From Sediminibacterium sp. (GTDB taxonomy: Bacteria; Bacteroidota; Bacteroidia; B-17B0; Aurantibacillaceae), in NCBI GenBank assembly GCA_030054095.1, contig JASGCO010000002.1, forward strand, positions 310,001-374,000: a stretch of 64,000 bases of DNA, given 5' to 3'. Each line of letters opens with the position of its first letter. Position 1 is the stretch's first letter. The notes under the pieces were generated by a model. That model made no database searches, was not told the DNA's origin, and worked only from the letters and a program-made list of their open reading frames with translations. The position numbers were made by a program, and so were the translations under genes. Below are positions 17,201 through 26,007 of the stretch, one piece after another.

Positions 17201-18235
17201 TTAAAAGGCTACACTTACCGAAAAATTAAACGACCGTTTTACTGGCATTTGCCAGCCAAACCGGCTTTCAAATACCGGCAAACCATATTCTGCACTCCAT
17301 CGGAAACTCCGGAGTACCGATTTTTCGAATTGTACCAGAACTCCAGGATAAATCAAGTATCTGCTTCCTCCATAATTAGCCGGATTAGCCGCTACCTCTT
17401 TAGTGATCTCCAAGTCCCGATCGCTTCCCTTTATGCATTCTGCATAAGCTGCTTCGGTTCGTAAAGATGTACTCAAAAACGGCAACATTCTTCTTGCCAA
17501 CCATGCATTTAGTTGTACTTCGTTCCCCCATCGGTAGCCTAGTTTTGTAAACCCCGATCGAATTGTTGCGTGTGCCTGAACGCCCGCATTCCAGAGTGCT
17601 GTTTGATAAAGATAAGTGAGTGCCGGCATTATATCCCAAGTGCCCGTTCCCATTTGCATCGCGTACGGAAACCGGGCTAAAGGATACATGACATGTGTTG
17701 CTTTACCTGAAATCCGTGTACTTCCTGTTGGAATACTCACTCCAAGCGTTGTTATTATCTTTTCTGATTGTTTGCTCCGGCATTTGTACATAGCATACAA
17801 TTTTGTATCACCCATCCCCGATGTTTGCATCGCATGACCATGAATAACCGTTCCCATATTCATGCGCATCTTCATGTAATTACTATTATAATGCGCCATT
17901 CCCATTAATGTGAAACGTGGCGTTACGCCATACATTAGCATAAACATATGCATATCCATATCCATGTATACAGACGCTGCCTGATAGTGAGCGAATTGTT
18001 CCGTCTCAGTCAAACGTTCGTTTCCTGAAACTACCCCCTCCATGTGCATGCGCATTATCCGATAAGACACCATCCATTGATTTTTGCTATGTACATCGCC
18101 ACACATTATTCCCGACGGTGTCATATCATCAGGACTATGGCAAGCAGAGGGGCAAAAAACAGTATCCTCTTGTCCCGAAGTTCTCGAAACAGAAAAAAAA
18201 ATAAGAATCAAAGACAGTATGACATTTTTTAGCAC
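17201..18235 (-). CDS. Met/His-rich outer-membrane beta-barrel protein
   Basis: The 344 residues have a signal peptide to about 21 (SRTSGQ) and end in an aromatic barrel-like terminus (FNFSVSVAF). Striking Met clusters occur: MRMHM at 61-65, seven Met in 91-101, and MKMRMNM at 121-127, separated by barrel-strand sequence. This is the pattern of a known family of 'transporter' barrels related to the phenol/MetA_deg group. The Met and His density suggests copper or another soft metal, but that is inference. A CPSACH stretch (28-33) near the mature N terminus is also present. It is the first gene of a three-gene unit. Confidence 0.72.
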   Translation of the reverse strand: MLKNVILSLILIFFSVSRTSGQEDTVFCPSACHSPDDMTPSGIMCGDVHSKNQWMVSYRIMRMHMEGVVSGNERLTETEQFAHYQAASVYMDMDMHMFMLMYGVTPRFTLMGMAHYNSNYMKMRMNMGTVIHGHAMQTSGMGDTKLYAMYKCRSKQSEKIITTLGVSIPTGSTRISGKATHVMYPLARFPYAMQMGTGTWDIMPALTYLYQTALWNAGVQAHATIRSGFTKLGYRWGNEVQLNAWLARRMLPFLSTSLRTEAAYAECIKGSDRDLEITKEVAANPANYGGSRYLIYPGVLVQFEKSVLRSFRWSAEYGLPVFESRFGWQMPVKRSFNFSVSVAF

Positions 18236-18258
18236 GACACGATTCTATTTTATGTTCA

Positions 18259-19500
18259 CTACCGTATTAGTTTTTTCACCTGTACCTCTCCATTATCTGT
18301 CATGCAACTCAAAAAGTACACTCCCTTCTGCCAATCGCTGGCTGTCTCTATCAAAAGAACTTGCTGACTCTTATCCGTAGCCTGCTTTAGTAGTAGTTTT
18401 CCCTGCTCATCATGAATTTCAACTGAAGTTATATCCAAATAGCTATTCTGTATCAAAATTTTATCTGTAAACGGATTGGGACTCACCTCTGTTAAATTAA
18501 TTTTATGTGCTAAGGGCAAAAGAGACAAAGCGTTTCCAACGTTGTAAAGTACAACTGTTCCATTTGAATAACCAACAGCAATTCGTGTTGCATCGGTTTG
18601 CGACCAAGCAACGCAAAGAGGTGATCCGGCGTTTGTAACCCCAAACGACGCTTCCAACTGATAGGTATTCGAATTATATATTCTTACACCCTTATCGGCC
18701 GAAACTGCTACCAGATGGTTATTATCCGCCGAAATATCAATCCCCATTACATCTGCAACCGATGGAGAAATAGTTTGAAGAAGAGTACCTGTTGCTACAT
18801 TCCACACCTTGATTTTATCATCGAGTGAAGCAGAAAACAAGCGCGCATTATCTTTAGAAAAGCGGACAGAAGTAACATCATCTGTATGAGAACTTAACGT
18901 GTGAAGCAAGGTTCCGGTTGTATCCCATAGTTTCACTTTGGCATCGCTACCACCAGACGCGATTTTTTTATTATCTGGTGAATAATTGACGGCCGTTACC
19001 CAAGAGGCATGAGCACTAACATTCAGGTTTTGAACTCCACCGGCAATTTGGTACGTTTGTAATTTTCCATTCGACCCTCCCAGAACCATTTTATAATTAT
19101 TAGGCGCAAAGTCAATGGAAAAAGCATACGTTGTCCCCATTATAATTGTATCTACCAAAACAGGTGTTGCAGAAAGAGTATTAAACACCAAAACGTTACC
19201 CATTTCTTCTACTGCCGCACAATAATTCCCATTAGAACTAAAACCAACTCCCATCAGACAATAAAATGCTGTATCTACTGTATAATCCCATGTAATAGCG
19301 CCATTACTAACATTGTATTGCCTTATTTTAGAAGGATGACAATTAGTTCCGGAAATAACTCTTTGCCCGTTAGGAGAAAAAGCAACACCGTTAACCTGTA
19401 ATCCTCCCGGATGAGCTGATTGCGTCCATAGTACACTTTGGGCATACCCTACACTTAGTGACAGGATATACGCAACTATTGTTATTATTTTTTTACTCAT
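18259..19500 (-). CDS. secreted WD40-repeat protein with T9SS type A sorting domain
   Basis: The 413 residues begin with a signal peptide (ending VGYAQS). About seven WD40 blades follow, with clear repeats such as GGSDAKVKLWDTTGTLL, SHTDDVTSVRFSKDNARLFSAS and DDKIKVWNVATG. The C terminus from VSPNPFTDKILI to KGVYFLSCMTDNGEVQVKKLIR is a type A sorting domain. It is likely a surface or secreted binding scaffold without enzymatic activity. It follows a small membrane-protein gene by 2 bp and precedes the Met-rich barrel gene by 23 bp. Confidence 0.85.
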   Translation of the reverse strand: MSKKIITIVAYILSLSVGYAQSVLWTQSAHPGGLQVNGVAFSPNGQRVISGTNCHPSKIRQYNVSNGAITWDYTVDTAFYCLMGVGFSSNGNYCAAVEEMGNVLVFNTLSATPVLVDTIIMGTTYAFSIDFAPNNYKMVLGGSNGKLQTYQIAGGVQNLNVSAHASWVTAVNYSPDNKKIASGGSDAKVKLWDTTGTLLHTLSSHTDDVTSVRFSKDNARLFSASLDDKIKVWNVATGTLLQTISPSVADVMGIDISADNNHLVAVSADKGVRIYNSNTYQLEASFGVTNAGSPLCVAWSQTDATRIAVGYSNGTVVLYNVGNALSLLPLAHKINLTEVSPNPFTDKILIQNSYLDITSVEIHDEQGKLLLKQATDKSQQVLLIETASDWQKGVYFLSCMTDNGEVQVKKLIR

Positions 19501-19502
19501 TG

Positions 19503-19703
19503 TTAAAAATATTTGGATGCGTTTTTCTTTAGATTCTCTTCCGTTTTTTTCACCACCCCATACGGATCATTTTCAGGAACAAGCTTCCCCTCTGACTGAA
19601 GTTTAAGTATGAATGAATAAAGGCTAATATAAGCCAGTTCCTTAATTAATTTGAACAGGAGCAGTATAAAAGCTCCGATTAGTAAAATTTCGATTTTTCC
19701 CAT
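19503..19703 (-). CDS. small hydrophobic protein of unknown function
   Basis: The 66 residues include a long hydrophobic N-terminal segment (IEILLIGAFILLLFKLI, continuing to YSFILKL) and a charged C terminus (VVKKTEENLKKNASKYF). It ends 2 bp before the WD40 gene and probably shares its transcript. I do not recognise it. One or two membrane helices are possible. Confidence 0.55.
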   Translation of the reverse strand: MGKIEILLIGAFILLLFKLIKELAYISLYSFILKLQSEGKLVPENDPYGVVKKTEENLKKNASKYF

Positions 19704-19827
19704 TTTGATTTTGATTAGTTTGATTAAAATTAAGACATTGACTAAACATCTATTATTTGCTCTTTATGCCTTATCATTCCATTTTTAGTTAGACTTATTA
19801 CACTTTACACTCCTTTAATTACGCTTT

Positions 19828-20688
19828 TCAATCCAGTTTTCTGAATTGTTCTGGCGTTAGCTTCGTTTGTTTTTTAAAAAAGGTTATAAAATACGGAACG
19901 TTTTCAAACCCGAGTTTATCCGCTATTTCATTAACCGACAAACTGGTGTAATGTAATAGGCGTTGCGCCTCAATGGTTACCCGTTTACGTATAAGCTCCC
20001 CTGCTGTAAACCCGGTTTCCTCTTTACATAACTTATTAAGATAATTGGGGCTAAGGTGCAATCGTTTAGCATACTCAGAAGGCATCTTGTCCTTAACATA
20101 CCGTTCTTCGACTAGTTTCTCGAATTGATTTACTTTGTCGGTTTTCACATTCACCTCACGTTTTATTCCAACAGGGTTCCAGATTCTTTCCAATTCGAAC
20201 AACAGAATATTTAAAAAGGAGCGTAAAACAATATTACGCTCTCTGCGATTCTGTTCAAATTCTTCTGAAATTTGCTGCAACAAAATCCGCCATTTGTCTG
20301 TTTGACCAAAATTGAGCCTAACCATTGCTCCGGCGTTCCGTTTAAGGAAAGAAAACTGGTAAAGGATGTTATTGTTATAGCGCAGCGAAAAAAAATCTTC
20401 TGTGAAACTGATCAGTTTTCCTCTTGCGTTTCTGTTTATATATATACTGGCAATGCAACCTGGTTTGATAATGATAACTTTGGGATCATCCACTCTTATT
20501 TTTTGATCATCGACAATTACTTGTCCGTCGGCCTTTTCAACAAAAAGAATAGTATAAAAATCATGTTGATAAGGATGTTCCAAAAAAGGATACATTTCTA
20601 ACACCCCTTTCAGGTCACTCACCAAAAAATGCCCAATGCTTTTACCAAATAATCCAATATTACAAGTTGCCAAGCCTGACACTCGCAT
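19828..20688 (-). CDS. AraC family transcriptional regulator
   Basis: The 286-residue protein has a cupin-like N-terminal half (QVIVDDQKIRVDDPKVIIIKPG) and a C-terminal AraC double helix-turn-helix (about 190-286) with YAKRLHLSPNYLNKLCKEETG, SVNEIADKLGFENVPYFITFFKK and LTPEQFRK. No signal or membrane segment is seen. It lies between the metal-flavoured SCO/Cys-motif pair and the WD40 unit, all on the minus strand, and could control either. The effector is unknown. Confidence 0.88.
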   Translation of the reverse strand: MRVSGLATCNIGLFGKSIGHFLVSDLKGVLEMYPFLEHPYQHDFYTILFVEKADGQVIVDDQKIRVDDPKVIIIKPGCIASIYINRNARGKLISFTEDFFSLRYNNNILYQFSFLKRNAGAMVRLNFGQTDKWRILLQQISEEFEQNRRERNIVLRSFLNILLFELERIWNPVGIKREVNVKTDKVNQFEKLVEERYVKDKMPSEYAKRLHLSPNYLNKLCKEETGFTAGELIRKRVTIEAQRLLHYTSLSVNEIADKLGFENVPYFITFFKKQTKLTPEQFRKLD

Positions 20689-20731
20689 AAATTGATTTTT
20701 TAGTTAAATTATTAATGAAATAGCAACAGAA

Positions 20732-21148
20732 TTAAATCAACTGTGGCGGGTGAAAAACAGAATAGATATGATCGTTAGAATGAAAATGAATATTGCATTG
20801 TATGCTGTAACTCAGAAAATACGAAATCTGCTTTAAATCAGATCTGTGGTGTTCCTCAAAGAAAAAATTGATAATTTCTTTCTGCTTGAGATCCGGGTAT
20901 TTTTGTTCTTGCTTTTCTGCTTTATGGAGCTCTGCTTTCAAATAACAACTTCCTTTACAAATAGGAATAGCATCAAAGCGGTTAATACATACATTTTTTG
21001 AAATGTAATCCTGATTGAGATAAAAAGCCAACATTGTCCATAACCTCCAGGTAGACTGTGCACCCAAAACCAAAACCAATACTATGACAAAGATTTTTTT
21101 CAATAGCTGACTAAAATCATGCAAATATACAGAAATTAAAATTGCCAT
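20732..21148 (-). CDS. small membrane protein with conserved Cys motif (copper/metal-associated family)
   Basis: The 138 residues have an N-terminal helix (KIFVIVLVLVLGAQS), then NQDYISKNVCINRFDAIPICKGSCYLKAEL. The pattern of YI-KN-C, then C-G-CYL-K, recurs in short Bacteroidota proteins found beside metal-handling genes. Three Cys in about 18 residues could bind a metal ion or form disulfides. The C terminus is His-containing (CNIHFHSNDH). It follows the SCO gene (76 bp gap) in the same direction. Function is unproven. Confidence 0.6.
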   Translation of the reverse strand: MAILISVYLHDFSQLLKKIFVIVLVLVLGAQSTWRLWTMLAFYLNQDYISKNVCINRFDAIPICKGSCYLKAELHKAEKQEQKYPDLKQKEIINFFFEEHHRSDLKQISYFLSYSIQCNIHFHSNDHIYSVFHPPQLI

Positions 21149-21224
21149 GTCCTATTCAGCGGCAACTCCTCTTTCACCAATCACTGTTTAGGTTATACAA
21201 AAGTAACCTATAAGAAACATTCAA

Positions 21225-21863
21225 CTATTCCTCTTTTTTAATGGCTCTATCATGCTCTCGTAGCAATACCCTAATATCTGCCATCAAACGTTCCGTTTCC
21301 GTATCGCTCGTTCCATCATACACTCCCCTGATGTGCCGTTCGCCATCTATCAGTAAAAAGCCGCCACTATGAACATACCCCCCCGGCGCTGCACTATCTT
21401 TATACGCTGTTGAGAAATATACCTTTTCAGCCAAATGATAAATACTATCTGCATTACCTGTTACAAAATGCCACTTATAAGATGTAACACCAATATTCTG
21501 AGCATATCGTCGTAAAAGTGGTATGCTATCGTGTGAAGGATCTATCGTGTGTGATAAAAACAAAACGGTATCATTGGTATTAAACGCGCTATACACCTTT
21601 AGCATATTCTGGTTCATTTTGGGGCAAATGGTTGGGCAAGACAAAAAAATAAAATCTGCGATATAAATTTTGCCGGAGAAAGTAGCGTTAGTTATTCTGA
21701 CCGAATCCTGATTCAAAAAAGAAAAATCTGTAATCACTGGCAACACAGTATCTCCATGGCCATCAATGTATTGCCCAAGTACAGGAAGCTTTCCGGATGG
21801 CTCCCTACCGGACCTGCAGCCAAAAAAAATAAACAGTAACAATATTCCTAAAATAGGTTTCAT
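21225..21863 (-). CDS. SCO1/SenC family copper chaperone lipoprotein
   Basis: Proteins of this thioredoxin-fold family deliver copper to the CuA site of cytochrome oxidase or act as thiol reductants. The 212 residues have a lipobox (FFGC, Cys16), the copper-binding pair Cys76/Cys80 (SCPTICP) and the distal His165 (YVHSGG). All three copper ligands are therefore present. It would sit on the periplasmic side of a membrane. Its target oxidase is not encoded beside it; the bd-like oxidase at 11291-14114 has no CuA. Confidence 0.9.
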   Translation of the reverse strand: MKPILGILLLFIFFGCRSGREPSGKLPVLGQYIDGHGDTVLPVITDFSFLNQDSVRITNATFSGKIYIADFIFLSCPTICPKMNQNMLKVYSAFNTNDTVLFLSHTIDPSHDSIPLLRRYAQNIGVTSYKWHFVTGNADSIYHLAEKVYFSTAYKDSAAPGGYVHSGGFLLIDGERHIRGVYDGTSDTETERLMADIRVLLREHDRAIKKEE

Positions 21864-22042
21864 TGTGTAAAATTATAAACAATACGTTATCTGTAAACGA
21901 TTTTATATGTTTTTAAACGTCGGTCATAATAATAGATTAACACTGTAATCGCATTTAAGTTATGCTACACCAAGATTTCCGATTACCAGAAAAACTTACA
22001 GCCCCTACTCTTATCGCCTTGTTTCACATACCAACTATGGTT

Positions 22043-23632
22043 TTACTCCTTCCCAATTTTAACATAGAAAAAACGGTAATCATCTGACTGTATTTTCAAC
22101 ACATATAGCCCCGAAGCATATTCAGCAAGGCTCAATGGGTAGTTATCTGTTTCTGCTTTAAGGACTTCACCCATTGCATTGCATACAAAAATGTGCTTAA
22201 TTTTGATTGAACTCTGAACAGTGATCTCATTCCGTGTTGGATTTGGGAAAACAGTGAAGTGCGATTTATTATCGTTCTCCCGAATCGAAATATTTAAACA
22301 GGCGCTACCTCCTGTTAAAGCATACAATGTATCGCATAGCTGATGGTAATTACTAATATCTGCTGATGTCATTTGTCCATTCAGCAGGTTAACTGTTTCA
22401 AAAGGATCGGTTGTTTGGTTATAAAACTCCTCTGATCCATCATCCAAGCGCATTAAATGGTAATTGGTGTTACGAATTGTCCGTCCATCATTTGTATCAG
22501 CGGGTGTAGTAAATTTTTGCGTAAAAATCCAACTACGGCTATAAGATCCTGTATTTTTAATCACCGACAATAAACTCCGTCCATCAATAGGCCGTTTGTT
22601 AAGCGGTACATAATTCAGCCAATTACTGACACTATTCATTTCGGGAATGGTCACGAACAAATCCGCAACAGATACCAGTTCACTACATTCCCTGCCAGGG
22701 TTGACAACCGATGGGCCAGAGATAATCATAGGCACACGAACACCGTAATCGTACAAGGTATTTTTAGACTTGTATTTATCAGGATTTTGAGACACCCGGA
22801 TATCATTTCCATTATCGCCCATAAAAATAAAATCGGTGTTACTATATTTTCCTATCGTTTGTAAGTGTGTGATCAGCCGGCCTAATTCTGTATCCAACGC
22901 TTCCAGTGCCGCTTTAAAATAGGCTTTGGGATTATTATTTATATCTGCCGTTGTCCCGGTTAAACCCGAAATAGTCGTTAAACCTGCCGGCGGTAAATGA
23001 AGGGGTGTATGTGGCGCATTAAACGCCAACCACAAAAAAAATGGGCGGTTGTTACTTAACGTATCTAACCAATCAATGGCATCATTAACAGTTTTAGTAG
23101 TGGCGTAAGTTGTAACCGTGTGTGTAACCGAATTTGTTATAATCTGATAGTTATAATAATCTGTAATGGCTCCGTTAAAATTTCCGGAATACAAATCAAA
23201 TCCACACTTATTTGGATAAACGTATTTATTTGGCGTACTTATATTCAAATGCCACTTACCAATACAGGCCGTATTGTACTTTTGTGGGGCATATTGCTTT
23301 AATAATTTGGCAACAGTCATTTCAGAAGTATCAATCTGGGCAGAAGCAGTCCCGGTAATAACAGCACCAAGTCCGGTCCGAAACGGGAACTTTCCTGTTA
23401 ACACCTCTGCTCGGGTTACAGTGCACAAGGGGCTGCCCCAGGCGCGCGTAAACACAACGCCGTTTTTAGCCAGCTTCCGGATATTCGGTGTGTTAGCCGT
23501 ATCTGCTGATTCGTTGTAAACACCCAGGTAATCCGGACTCAAATCATCCGCTATTATCAAAATAGTATTTCGCTGTGCCAATACTATACCTGCTATTATT
23601 AGTTGCAGGATGATTAAACTCATTTGCTTCAT
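22043..23632 (-). CDS. secreted sulfatase-like protein with T9SS type A sorting domain
   Basis: This 529-residue alkaline-phosphatase-superfamily protein has a signal peptide (1-20, VLAQ). Metal ligands Asp29/Asp30 (IIADDLSPD) and FMGDNGND are present. The nucleophile region reads LCTVTRAEVLTG: Cys70 is there, but the usual Pro/Ala of C-x-P/A-x-R is Val72, so formylglycine conversion may be impaired or need a different maturase. GKWHLN is also seen. The C-terminal VFPNPTRNEITV...GLYVLKI is a type A sorting domain. The substrate, possibly a sulfated glycan, cannot be told. Confidence 0.84.
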   Translation of the reverse strand: MKQMSLIILQLIIAGIVLAQRNTILIIADDLSPDYLGVYNESADTANTPNIRKLAKNGVVFTRAWGSPLCTVTRAEVLTGKFPFRTGLGAVITGTASAQIDTSEMTVAKLLKQYAPQKYNTACIGKWHLNISTPNKYVYPNKCGFDLYSGNFNGAITDYYNYQIITNSVTHTVTTYATTKTVNDAIDWLDTLSNNRPFFLWLAFNAPHTPLHLPPAGLTTISGLTGTTADINNNPKAYFKAALEALDTELGRLITHLQTIGKYSNTDFIFMGDNGNDIRVSQNPDKYKSKNTLYDYGVRVPMIISGPSVVNPGRECSELVSVADLFVTIPEMNSVSNWLNYVPLNKRPIDGRSLLSVIKNTGSYSRSWIFTQKFTTPADTNDGRTIRNTNYHLMRLDDGSEEFYNQTTDPFETVNLLNGQMTSADISNYHQLCDTLYALTGGSACLNISIRENDNKSHFTVFPNPTRNEITVQSSIKIKHIFVCNAMGEVLKAETDNYPLSLAEYASGLYVLKIQSDDYRFFYVKIGKE

Positions 23633-23661
23633 TTCAAATCCATTTAAAAACAGAGTACTTT

Positions 23662-23669
23662 CAAATATA
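23662..23669 (-). promoter_or_regulatory. -7 box of the sulfatase gene
   Basis: On the minus strand TATATTTG (23669-23662) matches TAnnTTTG and lies 29 nt before the sulfatase ATG. No clear TTG element is seen at the right distance. Confidence 0.4.
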
Positions 23670-23744
23670 AAGTATTCTATGGATTTATCGCTATGATAAA
23701 ATTCTTCGCGGCTAAAGGGGATAAAACAGTCGCGTTACCTTATT

Positions 23745-24851
23745 TCAGGCGGCTACCGCTTTCTCCGTTTGAACACCAAACATCTTCAGCATACGTATGT
23801 GCGACTGAACTGCCGCTAAAAACGTTTTGTTCTCCAGATAAGGAATTCCGAACTCCTCCGCTGTTTGCTTAACAATAGGGGCAATTGCCGGATAATGCAC
23901 ATGACAGATATTCGGAAACAAGTGATGCTCTACCTGAAAATTTAATCCTCCCAGATACCAGGATAACGCTTTATTCCCGCGCGAAAAATTAACAGTAGTA
24001 TTCAATTGGTGTATTGCCCAGTTGTTTTCAATAGTTCCCGATTCATCGGAAAGCGGATGCGTTGTGCGCTCAACCGTATGTGCCAGTTGAAAAATAACCG
24101 TTAAAACAATACCTGCCACAAAATGCATCAGCAAAAACCCTGACAAATACGTCCATGTATCCAGATGAAGTATTAATAACGGAGCAAACACAAACAGGAA
24201 CAGGTAAAAAAGTTTGGCAAACACTATTTTGAGGAAATTGATTCTGTTTTTTGTTTTCCCTTCCTTATTTACACCCTGTTGTATGTACTTATGGAATTGG
24301 ACAAAATCTTTTATAAAAGCCCAGTATAAGGTGAGAATTCCGTAAAAAAAGAAAGCGTAAATGAATTGGAACCGATGGTACCATTTCACTGGTGTGTGCG
24401 GCGAAAACCGCAGAATAAGTTTATCTTCAATATCATCATCCATGTGAATGATATTTGTGTAAGTATGATGCAATATATTATGTTGCATCTTCCAGTTAAA
24501 AACCGAACCTCCTAATAGATTCAGAGTGAGGCCTAACCAGTAATTAACCTTAGCGCTTTTCGAATAAGCGCCGTGATTAGCGTCATGCATTACGCTCATG
24601 CCTATTCCTGCAATAGCGAATCCCATCATCAGCCACAACATGTAGTTAACAAACTGAGGCAACTCGGAAAACAAAACCAGCATAAAAGGCAAAATATACG
24701 CGACTAACAACAAAACAGTTTTAAGTACCATTTTTGAATTGTAATGCTTTGAAACAGCCTTCTCTTTAAAATAGAGATCAACTCTGTTACGTAAAGTCGC
24801 AAAAAAAACAGATCTGTTTCTGTCTTTATCGATAAATCGGATCTGTTGCAA
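23745..24851 (-). CDS. membrane fatty acid desaturase
   Basis: This 368-residue integral-membrane di-iron desaturase introduces a double bond into acyl chains. The three His boxes are intact: HDANH (89-93), HNILHH (124-129) and QVEHH with LFPNICHVHYP near the C terminus. QxxHH is typical of front-end and linoleoyl-CoA-type desaturases. Four or more membrane helices lie between the boxes. It ends a four-gene unit with a sigma factor, a cold-shock protein and a DEAD helicase (33 bp after the sigma gene), consistent with membrane fluidity control in the cold. Regioselectivity is unknown. Confidence 0.9.
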   Translation of the reverse strand: MQQIRFIDKDRNRSVFFATLRNRVDLYFKEKAVSKHYNSKMVLKTVLLLVAYILPFMLVLFSELPQFVNYMLWLMMGFAIAGIGMSVMHDANHGAYSKSAKVNYWLGLTLNLLGGSVFNWKMQHNILHHTYTNIIHMDDDIEDKLILRFSPHTPVKWYHRFQFIYAFFFYGILTLYWAFIKDFVQFHKYIQQGVNKEGKTKNRINFLKIVFAKLFYLFLFVFAPLLILHLDTWTYLSGFLLMHFVAGIVLTVIFQLAHTVERTTHPLSDESGTIENNWAIHQLNTTVNFSRGNKALSWYLGGLNFQVEHHLFPNICHVHYPAIAPIVKQTAEEFGIPYLENKTFLAAVQSHIRMLKMFGVQTEKAVAA

Positions 24852-24884
24852 TTTAATTTGGTTTAAAATAAATACATATTGAAC

Positions 24885-25745
24885 TCATAAAAAAGTCAGA
24901 AGATGCCTGTTCCCCGGGTTATTTCTAAGTTTCCGAATGGCCTTTTCCTTAATTTGCCTTACCCGTTCTCTGGTAAGATCATTTTCCTTCCCTATTTCAT
25001 CGAGCGACATTGCCTGATTTCCCGCAATACCATAGTACTGAATTAAAATGCGCTCTTCCTTTTCTGTCAGGGATCCCAGTGCCCTTTTAATATCCTGCTT
25101 CAAAGACTCAAGCATCAGCCCATCGTCTGGCTTTTCCTCATCGGCATTATGCAAAATATCCAGAACAGTAAAATCCTCCTGTCCCGGCAGAGTAGCATCC
25201 ATGGCTACATGCCATAACGCTGAACGTTGTGTGGTACTTATCTCCTGCTCGCTTATGTCAGTTAACAATGCTACTTCTGAATCAGACGGAGGGCGTTCCA
25301 GTTCCTGTTCCAGAATTCCCCGGGCTTTTTTTATCTTATTAAGAATGCCTATTTTATTCAAGGGCAGACGTACCACCCGCGATTGTTCAGAAATTGCCTG
25401 TATTATGGACTGTCGGATCCACCATACCGCATAAGAGATAAATTTAAATCCTCTCGTTTCATCGAAACGTGACGCTGCTTTAATCAGTCCAACATTTCCC
25501 TCATTAATCAGATCGGACAAACTGATTCCCTGATTCTGATACTGTTTAGCGACAGACACCACAAACCGGAGATTTGCCGAAACCAATTTTTCAAGAGCCA
25601 ATGTATTACCGGACCTGATTTGCGCGGCCAGCAATGTTTCTTCCTCTACGTTTATCATAGGCAGTTTCGAAATATCCTGAAGATACTTATCCAGTGATGC
25701 TGCATCACGATTAGTAATAGACTTTCCGATTTTTAACTGCCTCAT
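24885..25745 (-). CDS. sigma-70 family factor, RpoD-like (group 1/2)
   Basis: The 286 residues have the size and N terminus (MRQLKIGKSITNRDAASLDKYL) of Bacteroidota primary sigma factors. Region 2 is strongly conserved (ANLRFVVSVAKQYQNQG, DLINEGNVGLIKAA, GFKFISYAVWWIRQSI), as is the region 4 HTH (SLDEIGKENDLTRERVRQIKEKAIRKLR). Region 3 (QRSALWHVAMDATLPGQED) and the C terminus are more divergent than I expect for the housekeeping copy. A paralogue devoted to cold or stress is plausible given the flanking csp, helicase and desaturase genes. Confidence 0.88.
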   Translation of the reverse strand: MRQLKIGKSITNRDAASLDKYLQDISKLPMINVEEETLLAAQIRSGNTLALEKLVSANLRFVVSVAKQYQNQGISLSDLINEGNVGLIKAASRFDETRGFKFISYAVWWIRQSIIQAISEQSRVVRLPLNKIGILNKIKKARGILEQELERPPSDSEVALLTDISEQEISTTQRSALWHVAMDATLPGQEDFTVLDILHNADEEKPDDGLMLESLKQDIKRALGSLTEKEERILIQYYGIAGNQAMSLDEIGKENDLTRERVRQIKEKAIRKLRNNPGNRHLLTFL

Positions 25746-25763
25746 GATGACGTATGCCGCGTA

Positions 25764-25952
25764 TTAAGCCAACGCTACATTTACAGCGTTTAATCCGCGC
25801 TTTCCTTGTTCAATCTCGAATGTTACCATGTCATTTTCCTGGATTTGTGTTTTTAACGCCGATACATGTACAAAAATCTCTTCTCCGTTTTCTGCTTTAA
25901 TAAATCCGAATCCTTTTGTTTCATTAAAAAATTTAACTGTTCCTTTTTTCAT
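25764..25952 (-). CDS. cold-shock protein (CspA family)
   Basis: This 62-residue single cold-shock domain carries RNP1 (KGFGFI) and RNP2 (EIFVHVSAL). Such proteins bind single-stranded nucleic acid and melt mRNA structure at low temperature. It lies 55 bp after the DEAD helicase gene and 18 bp before the sigma gene, so it is probably co-transcribed with both. A short perfect hairpin lies just upstream of its start. Confidence 0.95.
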   Translation of the reverse strand: MKKGTVKFFNETKGFGFIKAENGEEIFVHVSALKTQIQENDMVTFEIEQGKRGLNAVNVALA

Positions 25953-25966
25953 TTTTACTTTTTTAT

Positions 25967-25982
25967 GTCTGTGAACACAGAC
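25967..25982 (-). promoter_or_regulatory. hairpin in the helicase-csp intergenic region
   Basis: GTCTGTG and CACAGAC form a perfect 7-bp stem separated by only 2 nt, located 14 bp upstream of the csp ATG. No T-run follows on the minus strand (it reads ATAAAAAAG), so it is not a typical terminator. It could be an mRNA processing site, a thermosensitive structure or a protein-binding palindrome. Confidence 0.35.
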
Positions 25983-26007
25983 GGGTTTATATTTGTTTTA
26001 ATTGATT

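Noticed and set aside
17201..18235. CPSACH (residues 28-33) as a c-type heme site in the Met-rich barrel protein
   Set aside because: CX3CH is rare, it lies at the very start of the mature protein, and no axial-ligand context is evident; noted only as an oddity.
23745..24851. Assigning a specific delta position to the desaturase
   Set aside because: His boxes identify the superfamily but not regioselectivity.
24885..25745. Calling the sigma factor the housekeeping rpoD with certainty
   Set aside because: Regions 2 and 4 fit, but region 3 and the C terminus diverge from what I expect, and the neighbours suggest a cold-linked paralogue; left as RpoD-like without a symbol.
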